Numbered from the stretch's first letter, positions 1-9,053 are shown. The stretch is DNA of 64,000 nucleotides from Carboxylicivirga fragile (GCA_025499625.1 JAFMVD010000007.1:1-64000); one strand, 5' to 3'. Numbers and translations: made by a program. Notes: generated by a model not told the origin, from the letters alone.

Positions 1-52
1 GTCAAATCAAATCAAAAAATCAAAGAACGTTTGTATGTTGTTGAAATATAAT

Positions 53-427
53 TTATTGCAAATTGTTTTTAAAAATTAACGCATCACTAGTAATGCCGAA
101 TTTTAAACCTTTGGAGTGTACGTAATCAACAACATTTTTCATTCCGTTAGGAAATTTCTTTGGGTCTGGTACCAAATTATTGTTTTCATCACGTTCCTTG
201 GCCATCCAACCGTCGTCCAATACGAGATATTCATAACCTGCATCACGCAAACCCAACTCAACAAATGCATCAGCAATATCTTTTACTAATTGTTCATTAA
301 TATCTGTTCCGAAGGTATTCCAACTATTCCATCCCATTGGTGGCGTTAATGCTAGATTCTTGTCTTTTTGGGCATTAAGTGTAAATGTAATCAAACTTAA
401 TACTATAAAACTTAGTGCTGTTTTCAT
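53..427 (-). pseudogene. GH27 alpha-galactosidase, 5' fragment
   Basis: The first 20 or so residues form a signal peptide (hydrophobic core, then NAQ). The mature part begins with the GH27 motif LTPPMGWNSWNTFG, followed by LVLDDGWM and HSKGLKFGITSDA, all from the N-terminal half of the clan-D TIM barrel. After SDA, where family members continue with a Gly/Cys-rich loop, the reading changes to LIFKNNLQ and stops. The protein is 124 residues, whereas the family is usually about 400 or more. The catalytic Asp residues of GH27 lie further on and are absent. The start and signal peptide look intact, so the 3' part was lost by deletion or rearrangement. Downstream bases 1-52 are AT-rich and show no further GH27 sequence. 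It would have removed alpha-galactosyl residues. Confidence 0.85.
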
Positions 428-561
428 TTTTATCCAGTTTTTCTTAGTTTGTTTAATTTAAAAAATCTTCTCAAGTGTCAAGAACATCAGTCTCTCGTAG
501 TATTTATGTATAATTATTTCAAATGTCAATAATTATTTAGCGTTTTAAGTAAGTCAACACC

Positions 562-2637
562 TCAATTACTTTTCCATACGGATACACCAGCGGGCTTCAG
601 CACCTTTTCTCCAAGTAGATATTTACCATCATAGGCAAGTTCATAAACTTTTGATGAATAATTAACCGCTACCATAAATCCATCACGATACATCACAAAA
701 ACACCTTCAGGGTAATTTTCGACAGGCACATCATTATATGCAAACGCTCTCTTCAATATATCCCTTTCTAACAGCCCTTCCAACGATTCAACACCTATAT
801 ACCAAACCTTGCCTTTATCAATACTTTGAGAAATAATACAGGCATCACCTTTGTAAAACTGGTCGTTATATCTCGCCAAAATATCAGATGTAGAGTTGGC
901 AATTACCTGATCACCCCATGAGCTCCACTGGTATGTTTTACCATTCATTATCACCTGACCACTTTTACCAGCTGACAGCATATCAAAGGTTTGAACCTTT
1001 CCGCCTATTAATTCATTCATGATGCCGGAAAGGTTACTCTCCCACAAATGCGCATTGACATCTTTAGCACCAGTTCGAGTGCTAATAATCAGGTTCCCCC
1101 CCTGGCTCACGTAATCTTTCCATTTTTGAACTAAGGCTTCATCTACCATTTCGTAAGCCGGTACAATTAAAAACGGATAATCGGTAAAATCATCCTCCAC
1201 TGAAATAATATCAACCGGCGCTCCCAAAGAATGTAAGATAGATTGGTAGCCTTGCATATGTTTCCAAGTATCCCATTGGGAGGTTTGCTTCTGCCGCTCC
1301 AAACTCCAAAGGTTATCAAACGACCACATAATAGCAGCTTTACGCTTTTGCAATATTTCAGGCATTTCTGACTTAGATGAATATTCTTTGCGCAATTGGT
1401 TAATCTCTTTAATAACCTGTGCATACTCCTTACCCCCCTGACTTAAATTCACACCATCTGTTGAAACTATGCCATGATGATATTGTTCGGCTCCGTATAA
1501 CACCTGACGATAACGATAGGTACACGCATATGAACTACCACCAGCGAAACAATGCCACAACCACATACGCACAATACCTGGTTGTAATAGAGAGTTATGG
1601 TTGGCCCAGTTAACCTGTCCTGGTTGAAGCTCCATCACTCCGGTTATTCCATCAATTAATTTATAATAGTCATTCGCATACATCAAAACTGAATAATCTC
1701 CCAACCTAAAGCCTAGATCTCCTAAATTTGCACTTCCGTAATTCGGATAAGCCGTAAATGAGGCAAAATCCATCTTTGTACTTCGACGCGGATCGGTTCC
1801 ATTTCCTTTAGCCACGTAATTGGTAGTGATAAATTGAGTCTTATCAATATACTCTCTGAGCACCTCGGCTTGAAAATCGAGAAAAGCAGCCTGTGTGTCC
1901 GCTGTAAAACGCTTAAAATCGAGCAATGCAATTGGGTTGGCGCCCCACCACCCCACATTGGTTGCATTATGGATATTCACCTCATCAAATGCACTGTATA
2001 ATTGACTCCAAAAGGCCGTTCCCCAAGCTTCATTCAAAGCATCAACCTTTGAATATTTTTCTTTAAGCCATAGCCTGAAAGCCACTTGAGATGCTTCACT
2101 GTAATCTTCTTTTGCTTCGGGTTCGTTATCTATTTGCCAACCCATAATGGTTTTATTGCGTCCATAACGTTTAGCCATGGCTTCAACAATCTTTTTGGTA
2201 TAGCTTAATACTATTGGGTTTGACAAAGACATATTTGCTCTAGTGCCATGCTCTTTACGTTGATAATGGGCATCTTTAATATAAATATCTGAATGCTTTT
2301 GGCTTAACCAGACTGGCGGACAAGGTGTAGGTGTTCCCAGTATCACTTTTAATCCATTTTTATCTGCCAGTTCAATGACTTTATCCAACCATTTAAAATC
2401 ATACTGACCTTCTATAGGCTCTAATTGCGCCCATGCAAATTCAGCCATATGGATAAACTCAAAACCATGGTCTGTAATGTTCTTAATGTCGCGCTCCCAC
2501 TGATTTGGTGACCAATGCTCAGGATAATAATAAACACCTAAAGACATTAATTCTTCTTTAGGAAAGAAACCTTTCGCACTAACAAATGAACTCAAGGCGA
2601 ACAGGTATAAGAATGAAACAATAATTTTTCTAATCAT
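562..2637 (-). CDS. GH42 beta-galactosidase (secreted)
   Basis: A 691-residue protein with an N-terminal signal peptide (cleavage near SAKG). The catalytic barrel starts at LGVYYYPEHW, the usual GH42 opening. The acid/base Glu is seen in DNEPE (about residue 172) and the nucleophile in MELQPGQVNW (about 336). A trimerisation-like domain and a small C-terminal beta domain follow, so the length is normal for the family. GH42 enzymes release terminal beta-D-galactose and some take alpha-L-arabinopyranosides. Here it probably works in the periplasm on galactosylated oligosaccharides from xyloglucan or pectic side chains. It is the last intact gene of its unit; the broken GH27 gene lies 134 bp downstream. 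Confidence 0.93.
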   Translation of the reverse strand: MIRKIIVSFLYLFALSSFVSAKGFFPKEELMSLGVYYYPEHWSPNQWERDIKNITDHGFEFIHMAEFAWAQLEPIEGQYDFKWLDKVIELADKNGLKVILGTPTPCPPVWLSQKHSDIYIKDAHYQRKEHGTRANMSLSNPIVLSYTKKIVEAMAKRYGRNKTIMGWQIDNEPEAKEDYSEASQVAFRLWLKEKYSKVDALNEAWGTAFWSQLYSAFDEVNIHNATNVGWWGANPIALLDFKRFTADTQAAFLDFQAEVLREYIDKTQFITTNYVAKGNGTDPRRSTKMDFASFTAYPNYGSANLGDLGFRLGDYSVLMYANDYYKLIDGITGVMELQPGQVNWANHNSLLQPGIVRMWLWHCFAGGSSYACTYRYRQVLYGAEQYHHGIVSTDGVNLSQGGKEYAQVIKEINQLRKEYSSKSEMPEILQKRKAAIMWSFDNLWSLERQKQTSQWDTWKHMQGYQSILHSLGAPVDIISVEDDFTDYPFLIVPAYEMVDEALVQKWKDYVSQGGNLIISTRTGAKDVNAHLWESNLSGIMNELIGGKVQTFDMLSAGKSGQVIMNGKTYQWSSWGDQVIANSTSDILARYNDQFYKGDACIISQSIDKGKVWYIGVESLEGLLERDILKRAFAYNDVPVENYPEGVFVMYRDGFMVAVNYSSKVYELAYDGKYLLGEKVLKPAGVSVWKSN

Positions 2638-2736
2638 ATCTTTTATTAATGTCTTTAATTGAAACTTTAAGGCGGCTACTCAATCCTACAAAAGTTTTTT
2701 ATGCGCCACTCTAACCAACATTTATAATTCAAACCA

Positions 2737-2964
2737 TCACAATAAAAGGCAACATGCCTCTTGAAGATCATAGATAATTAATGGTTTATTTTCATCTTTT
2801 AGATTTACAACAACGAAAAGAAAGTTTGTTTCACTTATTAAATCATATGCTAATACTCCCAACTTATCAACTTGATAACTTTTTGTTTCTCCATTTCTAT
2901 AATGTAAAGAAACATACTCAATCCTATTCACACACATACTTACTCTCTCTGTAGTTATGTTCAC
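2737..2964 (-). CDS. small protein of unknown function (75 aa)
   Basis: I do not recognise a family. There is no signal peptide or membrane segment; the sequence suggests alternating beta strands (IEYVSLHY, FLFVVVNL, LIIYDLQ) and ends with a Cys-Cys-Leu-Leu-Leu tail. Support for it being a gene: it starts 62 bp from a repeat pair and -7-like box that recur at similar distances before the susC and acetylesterase genes (58-76 bp). It also resembles the 90-residue ORF before araB: IEYV followed by a Lys/Arg-Gly turn, an AY pair, a hydrophobic VV/AVLN-type strand and a late Cys. GH42 follows 99 bp downstream. Both points are inference by eye. Confidence 0.45.
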   Translation of the reverse strand: MNITTERVSMCVNRIEYVSLHYRNGETKSYQVDKLGVLAYDLISETNFLFVVVNLKDENKPLIIYDLQEACCLLL

Positions 2965-2989
2965 CTATTAAAGACCTTTTACACTGGTC

Positions 2990-3055
2990 TAAAACTATTA
3001 TAAACCCAGCGATTAAAGGTGCAAGAATGATAACTATACATGCAGATTTGTTAAC
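2990..3055 (-). promoter_or_regulatory. candidate promoter and HTCS operator of the small ORF-GH42 unit
   Basis: On the plus strand AATGATAAC (3026-3034) and TTTGTTAAC (3047-3055) are direct repeats 21 bp apart. On the minus strand a -7-like box TAGTTTTA lies at 2990-2997, with the first repeat beginning 29 bp beyond its end. The same geometry occurs before susC at 32161-32271. I infer a site for the xyloglucan hybrid two-component regulator. Confidence 0.5.
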
Positions 3056-3106
3056 AAGCAGAGGGCTGGCATTATCAACAAATAGCAGAAAAGAATTACC
3101 CTCCAC

Positions 3107-3286
3107 AAACCACTTAATGACAACACTTTCTAATTAATTAAGAAATTATTTATCTCCGAAACGTTTCTTTGAATTCTTAAAACCACAAGTCTTCCTCTAT
3201 TAAAAGTAGAGATAAGAATATGTCACAGCAGGAATCCGTTGTTTTAAAAAATAAGTTCGCCACCGACATATGGCTTGTTATATTAT
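3107..3286. promoter_or_regulatory. intergenic region with LacI-type palindrome
   Basis: No coding sequence is supported here. The perfect 10-bp palindrome GAAACGTTTC at 3158-3167 looks like the core of a LacI/GalR-family operator. No LacI-family gene is in the window, so the cognate regulator, if any, is elsewhere. It lies downstream of the GH2 gene and about 100 bp upstream of the repeat pair at 3026-3055. Confidence 0.35.
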
Positions 3287-6100
3287 TTACTCTACTTTAA
3301 TAGATAAGCTACTATTCTCAAGTCCATCGGATTTTGCTTGAAGGATTATTGTTCCCGGCTTGTCACTTTCCTGCACAATCACTTGTGCCAATCCATTAAA
3401 CAAACGTCGTTTATTAGTCTCCGACTTGGTGAGCACCTGAATAACACCCGGTTTTTTGTTGGGATCATCCCATTTGTGCTTTGGCTCAAAAGGTTTTGTG
3501 ATGATCACTGCATCATTCTTACCTTTATTCAACCAGTCATTATGGATAACAAAAGAGGCCAGGCCGCCACTCGCTATTGTTTCGGCACTTAACAAATGAC
3601 TGTTAATATAGATTTGCTGTGCCTCCCCCACGTGATGATAAAACCAGGTAATGGTTTGGCTGTCGTACGGTGTTTGCTCCAATTCAAAGGTAGCAGTCAT
3701 CACTTTAACACCCGGCAAGGTTAAGATACGCTTACGTTCTTTCTTATCCAATACAGCAAGCCATTCTTCTGCCTCAGTACTTTTTAGCTCGTATATAGTG
3801 GCTTCCGGCAATTCCAACTGTTGATAATCATCCACAAACACTTCTTTCTCCAGGGAAGTTGGATTACCATTACCCACACCGATTATTTTTCCGGGACCTT
3901 CCAACTCAAAATGAATCAGATTGTCCGCTGTTGGCACAACCACTCCCTTTTCATCCAACACTTCAACAGTTATCATAGCTACTCCTTTATTATTCAGCTC
4001 CGATTGAGTATTGCTTAATTGAATAGAACTTGGCTTTCCGGCTGTTGTTCTCTCGGTCACCTTTACTGTCTGTCCGTTTTTATAGGCAACAGCTTTAATG
4101 GTTCCTGGTTCATAAGGCACATCCCAAGTCAAATGTCCATTCAGCTCCATTTGCTTCTTGCCCAACGAACGGCCATTGAGCCACAACTCGACTTCTTCGG
4201 CATTGCTATAAGCCCACACATCAATGGTATCACCTTCGCGCCCTTGCCAGTTCCAGTGTGGCAACAAGTGTAAAACATCTTCTTTATTCTGCCACCACGA
4301 TTTCAGATAATAGACATTGTCTTTGGGGAAACCGCATAAATCCATCATTCCAAAATACGAGGTAACCGACGGCCAGGCGTAAGGCGTTGGTTCGCCACGG
4401 TAATCAAAACCTGTCCAGATAAACATGCCAGCCAGGTAATCGCGCTCGCAATAGTGTTTCCAGCATTCCTGAATGGTAAACCAATCTTCGAGTGGCTTCA
4501 CATCATAAGCCGTTTTGTAATGCTGCTCGTCATCCACTTCATAAATGCCACGAGTGGTATAGGTTGAACCTTCTTCTGTACCAATACAAGGCGTATTCGG
4601 GAATTTTTTATGGTATTCATCGGTGCTGCCGTGCACCAGGTAATTGAAGCCCATCACTTCGACCGTTGTGGAGGAACCATCGCCCCAACCACCACTAACA
4701 GCAACGTTTATCGGACGAGTTGGGTCGATCTGCTTCGCATAATTCTGCATGGTCTGTGTCATGCGAGCGCCAATATCGTTCCACTCAATACCCCACTCTT
4801 CATTACCAATTGACCAAACAATAACAGACGGGTGATTGCGGTCGCGTCGAATTAAACGCTCCAGCTCTTGCAGCGCCTTTTTAGTCGTCCCCATAAGCCG
4901 ATTTTCATCAATAACGAGCATGCCCATCTCATCGCACAATTGCAACAACTCAGGTGTTGGTGGGTTATGAGAACTGCGGATAGCGTTGCTGCCAAAGTTT
5001 TTGAGTTGCTGAATGCGCCAGCGAATCAAATCATCGGGCATGCCACATCCTACGCCCGCATGATCCTGGTGATTATTTGTACCTTTTAATTTGATGTGTT
5101 CGCCGTTTAAGAAGAAGCCTTTATCAGCATCAAAACGAACGCTCCTGATTCCGAATGGTGTGGTGTATTCATCCACCAAATGACCATCAACCAGCAGTTG
5201 TGTTACCATGCGATGTAGATACGGATTCTCGAGCGACCACAATTGCGGCTTTTCTGCTGAAAGGTTTGCTTTAACGGTTGTTTGACCCATCGGCTTTAAC
5301 TGCACATGACTCACTTCCGATGTTGAAATAATTTTTCCACTGGCATCTATTAACTGATGTCTTATTTCAATTTCAAAGGCCTGAGTATCGTTATTGGCTA
5401 TATCGGCCTCAACAGTAATATTGGCTGAGTTTTCACTTATCTGGCTATAAACAAACGTGCCGTCTTTAGGAATGTGTACATTGGGTGTTTTGCGCAGCCA
5501 CACATGCCGGTATATACCAGCACCTTCGTAGTACCAGCCCTCTTCCATGCTTACATCAGCCCGAACGGCCACGATGTTTTCTGACCCATAATTGAGAATA
5601 TCGCTAATGTTATAGCTAAAGCTTTGGTAGCCGCTTGGTTCGTTTCCTAAATAATGACCATTGACCCACACTTTAGCATCGCGCGAAACCCCATCAAAAT
5701 CCAGAAATATTTGCTTGCCCAAATCAATGCTGTCGATAACGAATACCTTTCTATACCAACCAACAGACACATCGGGAAAACCCGGACCAATGGCCTTGTA
5801 TCCATGGCTATGACTGGCGCTGGCACTATGAGGCACTTCAACAGCCCAATCGTGCGGCAAATTCAATTTTCGCCAAGCTCGGTGGTCGAACGCCAATGTT
5901 GTAGCTCCATCACCTCCATACCGAGCTTTTGCCAAATAGGTAAAATAACTAGTGCCAGTATTAAAATCCTTAGATTTATCAGTAGGGTGCCCAAATGCAA
6001 AATACCAGTTATTGTCAAAGTTGATACGTTCTCTTGCGGTTTGCGATTGAACCAATGAAAAAAGAAAACATGCAATTAATAAAAATCCTGTATGTTTCAT
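3287..6100 (-). CDS. GH2 beta-galactosidase (secreted)
   Basis: A 937-residue protein with an N-terminal signal peptide (ends near VQSQ). The order is GH2 sugar-binding jelly roll (residues about 25-210, with LPHDW and GVSRDAKVWVNG), Ig-like domain (about 215-320), TIM barrel (about 325-620) and C-terminal beta-sandwich domains of the DUF4982 type. The acid/base is E434 in IGNEEW and the likely nucleophile E509 in IGTEEG. GH2 enzymes of this shape are exo beta-galactosidases; beta-glucuronidase or beta-mannosidase activity cannot be excluded by eye. It follows the acetylesterase by 30 bp, so the two form one unit. In xyloglucan breakdown it would remove galactose from L side chains before the alpha-xylosidase acts. 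Confidence 0.92.
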   Translation of the reverse strand: MKHTGFLLIACFLFSLVQSQTARERINFDNNWYFAFGHPTDKSKDFNTGTSYFTYLAKARYGGDGATTLAFDHRAWRKLNLPHDWAVEVPHSASASHSHGYKAIGPGFPDVSVGWYRKVFVIDSIDLGKQIFLDFDGVSRDAKVWVNGHYLGNEPSGYQSFSYNISDILNYGSENIVAVRADVSMEEGWYYEGAGIYRHVWLRKTPNVHIPKDGTFVYSQISENSANITVEADIANNDTQAFEIEIRHQLIDASGKIISTSEVSHVQLKPMGQTTVKANLSAEKPQLWSLENPYLHRMVTQLLVDGHLVDEYTTPFGIRSVRFDADKGFFLNGEHIKLKGTNNHQDHAGVGCGMPDDLIRWRIQQLKNFGSNAIRSSHNPPTPELLQLCDEMGMLVIDENRLMGTTKKALQELERLIRRDRNHPSVIVWSIGNEEWGIEWNDIGARMTQTMQNYAKQIDPTRPINVAVSGGWGDGSSTTVEVMGFNYLVHGSTDEYHKKFPNTPCIGTEEGSTYTTRGIYEVDDEQHYKTAYDVKPLEDWFTIQECWKHYCERDYLAGMFIWTGFDYRGEPTPYAWPSVTSYFGMMDLCGFPKDNVYYLKSWWQNKEDVLHLLPHWNWQGREGDTIDVWAYSNAEEVELWLNGRSLGKKQMELNGHLTWDVPYEPGTIKAVAYKNGQTVKVTERTTAGKPSSIQLSNTQSELNNKGVAMITVEVLDEKGVVVPTADNLIHFELEGPGKIIGVGNGNPTSLEKEVFVDDYQQLELPEATIYELKSTEAEEWLAVLDKKERKRILTLPGVKVMTATFELEQTPYDSQTITWFYHHVGEAQQIYINSHLLSAETIASGGLASFVIHNDWLNKGKNDAVIITKPFEPKHKWDDPNKKPGVIQVLTKSETNKRRLFNGLAQVIVQESDKPGTIILQAKSDGLENSSLSIKVE

Positions 6101-6130
6101 AAGTCTGTTTTTTTCAGTTCCACTAATTCC

Positions 6131-7549
6131 TTATAACGAATGCTTTACATTATGCCATTCATAAGTAGTAAAACTAGAGGCGGGCAAATGATCTTGGTTA
6201 AATAAATCGGGTGTTGCAGAATTGCGCCATGCAAAACGCACATGTATGGGCTTTTTAACAGCTGGTGAACTAACAATCACCTTATCCTTCTTAATGATGC
6301 CTTCTGACTTATGCCATATTAAATCTTCACCAGCCACTTCAAACTGCTGCATGGCATCACCCGAACTATATAAGCCTTCTGCATAATCAAATTGCACGAT
6401 AATCGTTTCGTTTTTCACTTCGTAGGCCTTAAAAAGAGGCCCTGAAACCGGCCATTCGTTCAAACCATAAGTTTTATTGAGAGCCAGCTGAGCAAAGCGT
6501 TGTCCTGCATCTATTTTATTGCGCGGATGAATATCGGTAGTATCGCCAATATCGCTCAAAACCACCATGCCCGAATTTGGAATAATATCTAAAGCGCGAC
6601 GTTGCGCATCCCGCACTTTCACACCATCATCGTTTTGATAGTGCATGAAAGGCGCAATTTGGGCATAATAAAACGCAAAATTAGTCTTGAACTTATCGCG
6701 CCAGGTTTTAACCAGTAATTCTAACATATCGGTATAAGCATAAGCGTTCTCCACATTGGCTTCGCCCTGGTACCAAAGCACACCTTTAATATTAAATGGC
6801 AACAAAGGGGCAATCATGGCATTGTAAGTATAAGCCACTTCATTGGGTGCCCAAGGGAAATGAGGCAACTTGTTAGCAGCATCGTTTAAGTGTTTTCTCG
6901 ACCTGATTTCATATTCAGGTATCCAAGATTCGATTGGTGTACCACCCCAATTGGAACTGATAAGTCCAACAGGATAATTGGTTTTCTCATTCAGTTCCTT
7001 CCCAAAAAAGTAAGCGATCGAACTGAAATTTCGCACTGATTCCGGTGTGCATTTAAGCCATTTACCCTTCAAGTCGATATTTGGATAGGGTGCACTTCTC
7101 CACTCTACATGAAATAATCGAATTTCGTTATTATCAGCTTGTTTGGCAGCTTCTTCCCCATTGATTATTCCATGATTAATCGACCATTCCATGTTCGATT
7201 GTCCGGAGCAAAGCCAAACTTCGCCCATTAATATATCTTTAATGCTTACTTTATTATAACCTTGGATGGTAACTTCGTGTATCTGTCCTGCTTCAGGTGT
7301 TTTCAATTTAATCGACCAATTACCGTTTTGCGAAACCACCGTGTGCGTTGTATCAGTACTCCATGTAGTGGTAACATATACATCTTCCAAAGGCTTGCCC
7401 CATCCCCAAAGTTCAATATATGCATTTTGCTGCATGACCATATGATCACCAAAAATAGCTGGTAAAGATATATTTGCTTTTAAACTAAATGCCATGAATA
7501 AGGCCCACAAAAAAAGACCTCCTTTAATTCTAAAAAACCTTGCTCTCAT
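6131..7549 (-). CDS. SGNH sialate O-acetylesterase-like carbohydrate esterase
   Basis: A 472-residue secreted protein with a signal peptide after a short basic N-terminus. Block I reads LCSGQSNMEW, with the catalytic Ser at about residue 118. WYQGEAN and a late DIHPRNK give the Asp-x-x-His of the SASA/DUF303 family. A beta-rich insertion and N-terminal sandwich match the sialate O-acetylesterase layout. The family name reflects the first member; many relatives in plant-polysaccharide loci remove acetyl groups from xylan, pectin or xyloglucan. Since xyloglucan galactose is often O-acetylated and the next gene is a GH2 beta-galactosidase, I infer deacetylation of side chains before galactose removal. 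Confidence 0.85.
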   Translation of the reverse strand: MRARFFRIKGGLFLWALFMAFSLKANISLPAIFGDHMVMQQNAYIELWGWGKPLEDVYVTTTWSTDTTHTVVSQNGNWSIKLKTPEAGQIHEVTIQGYNKVSIKDILMGEVWLCSGQSNMEWSINHGIINGEEAAKQADNNEIRLFHVEWRSAPYPNIDLKGKWLKCTPESVRNFSSIAYFFGKELNEKTNYPVGLISSNWGGTPIESWIPEYEIRSRKHLNDAANKLPHFPWAPNEVAYTYNAMIAPLLPFNIKGVLWYQGEANVENAYAYTDMLELLVKTWRDKFKTNFAFYYAQIAPFMHYQNDDGVKVRDAQRRALDIIPNSGMVVLSDIGDTTDIHPRNKIDAGQRFAQLALNKTYGLNEWPVSGPLFKAYEVKNETIIVQFDYAEGLYSSGDAMQQFEVAGEDLIWHKSEGIIKKDKVIVSSPAVKKPIHVRFAWRNSATPDLFNQDHLPASSFTTYEWHNVKHSL

Positions 7550-7570
7550 TATTTTAAATTTTTAGCCATT

Positions 7571-7637
7571 GCAAGGTATGCAGACTTCAATAGTGAGCTG
7601 TTCACTATTGTTACCATCTATGTACTCTAATGTTAAT
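7571..7637 (-). promoter_or_regulatory. candidate promoter and HTCS operator of acetylesterase-GH2 unit
   Basis: Plus-strand direct repeats ATTGTTACC (7607-7615) and AATGTTAAT (7629-7637) lie 22 bp apart. A weak -7-like box TACCTTGC on the minus strand ends at 7578, 29 bp before the first repeat, the same geometry as upstream of susC and of the small ORF-GH42 unit. The start codon is 58 bp from the nearest repeat. The -7 match is poor, so confidence is moderate. Confidence 0.45.
7588..7610. promoter_or_regulatory. 9-bp-arm inverted repeat before acetylesterase gene
   Basis: CAATAGTGA and TCACTATTG form a perfect inverted repeat with spacer GCTGT. It lies 39 bp upstream of the acetylesterase start and about 150 bp downstream of the DUF418 gene. 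No T-run follows on either strand, so an operator or 5' leader hairpin is more likely than a terminator. It overlaps the first of the direct repeats at 7607. Confidence 0.45.
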
Positions 7638-7760
7638 CAATTGAAGTAGTACATGAATGTTCTATTGCTTTTTAACTTGCACATCAAATTCGTTTGCCCA
7701 ACTTATAGTTTTTATAATCAATTTCTTAATTTATGGCTATTGAATCAAAACACTTTTATA

Positions 7761-9017
7761 TTATAACGTTATTTTTTTCCTAAAAGGTTGAATTTCAAAA
7801 TAAGTTAGCGAACGCCACAACCATTCGAGAGGACCATATATAAAGTAATTAAGCCATATTTTACTACATATAATTTGCACTATATAAATTACAATCCCTA
7901 AAATAAATAAAGCCGAAACGCCCCAATTACTGAAAATCGAACCAAATGCCCATACAGAAAAAATAAAGCTTCCAATTACTCCCTGCATTATATAATTTGT
8001 AAGTGCTGTTCGTCCATACGGTGCTAAAACTTCAAGAAATATTCCAAATTTGCGTGTATTATATAATAATATAAATCCCATTATTAAAGACCCCGTAAAT
8101 AATACGAGACTAATATCTTCTAAGGTCTTTACAATTAATGTTTCAGAAGCCAATATCTGACCTTCCGGTCTAAAAAAGATAAAAATATTGAGTGGAGGAA
8201 ATAGCTTTTGAACCCATGTAAATAATATGGTTGCAAGGACAAACCCAATAAAGAGAAACATATTTCTCTTCTTATGTTTATGTTCGTTTTCAAAAAAGCG
8301 ATTGCGTCCAAGAAGAAGGCCGAGGATAAATAATGCAAAAGTAATATAGCCTCGGCCAATGAAGCCAAATTGATAATTTAGCTTGCCTGGAAGTCGTTCC
8401 TGATAATTAAACTTTGCAATATTTAAAAAAGAAGGATTAGCTAAATGCTCTGGCACAGCACGGGAGGCTTGTGTATTATTCATTTGTTCCCGTGTTTCGA
8501 CTTGTTCAGTTTTTACGCTTTTATTATGATTAAAGGCTTTTATTACACGTGGACCTCCGAGTAATAAAAACGCAACAATTGTTATCAACATCCAGCTTTT
8601 AAACCGATATAGCGGCAACATTAACAAACCCAAAAAACCATACACCGAAATAATTTCTACACTATAAAAAGAATGACTTATTAATCCCATGACTAATAAT
8701 AAAATCATTCTCCATACAAATCGCATACGAAAATCAATACCTTTTTTTGCAGCCCTGTCCATTTGAATAAAAAAACTTAAGCCAAACAGCAAGGCGAAAA
8801 TATTAATAAATCGTCCCATTATAATGTTATTCCCAATCCATTGAACTGCTTGGTCAAGTTCAGGAAAACGATGCACTTCATTCTGCGATGGCGTTGAAAA
8901 TATTCCAAAATGCTGAATCATATGCATTAGAATTACACCTAACAATGCAAAGCCTCTGAGTGAGTCTAATATTGTAATTCTTTTAAGTGGTGATGATATT
9001 GATTTATTTTGTACCAT
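7761..9017 (-). CDS. DUF418 / YeiB-like multi-pass membrane protein
   Basis: A 418-residue hydrophobic protein with about ten predicted membrane segments. The N-terminus ITILDSLRGFALLGVILMH is the typical opening of the YeiB/DUF418 family, whose first helices resemble acyltransferases of the HGSNAT/DUF1624 type. The C-terminal DUF418 part contains YGRTALTNYIMQ and GPLEWLWRSLTY, both characteristic. The biochemical function of the family is not established; transport or acyl transfer to a cell-surface molecule are proposals. It follows the broken aldo/keto reductase by 36 bp and has no obvious link to xyloglucan use. Its reading frame is intact, unlike two of its close neighbours. Confidence 0.85.
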   Translation of the reverse strand: MVQNKSISSPLKRITILDSLRGFALLGVILMHMIQHFGIFSTPSQNEVHRFPELDQAVQWIGNNIIMGRFINIFALLFGLSFFIQMDRAAKKGIDFRMRFVWRMILLLVMGLISHSFYSVEIISVYGFLGLLMLPLYRFKSWMLITIVAFLLLGGPRVIKAFNHNKSVKTEQVETREQMNNTQASRAVPEHLANPSFLNIAKFNYQERLPGKLNYQFGFIGRGYITFALFILGLLLGRNRFFENEHKHKKRNMFLFIGFVLATILFTWVQKLFPPLNIFIFFRPEGQILASETLIVKTLEDISLVLFTGSLIMGFILLYNTRKFGIFLEVLAPYGRTALTNYIMQGVIGSFIFSVWAFGSIFSNWGVSALFILGIVIYIVQIICSKIWLNYFIYGPLEWLWRSLTYFEIQPFRKKITL

Positions 9018-9053
9018 ATTTAAGTATTTGAGTTTATTTTTTCGATTATTTTA

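Noticed and set aside
2924-3106. 60-residue open frame with a hydrophobic stretch
   Set aside because: It starts at a GTG, overlaps the 75-residue ORF out of frame, and runs across the -7-like box and repeat pair at 2990-3055, which explain the sequence better.
5654-6058. 134-residue open frame opposite the GH2 gene
   Set aside because: It is antisense to the conserved GH2 N-terminal domain, has no domain or signal, and fits the reverse-frame openness seen over many genes here.
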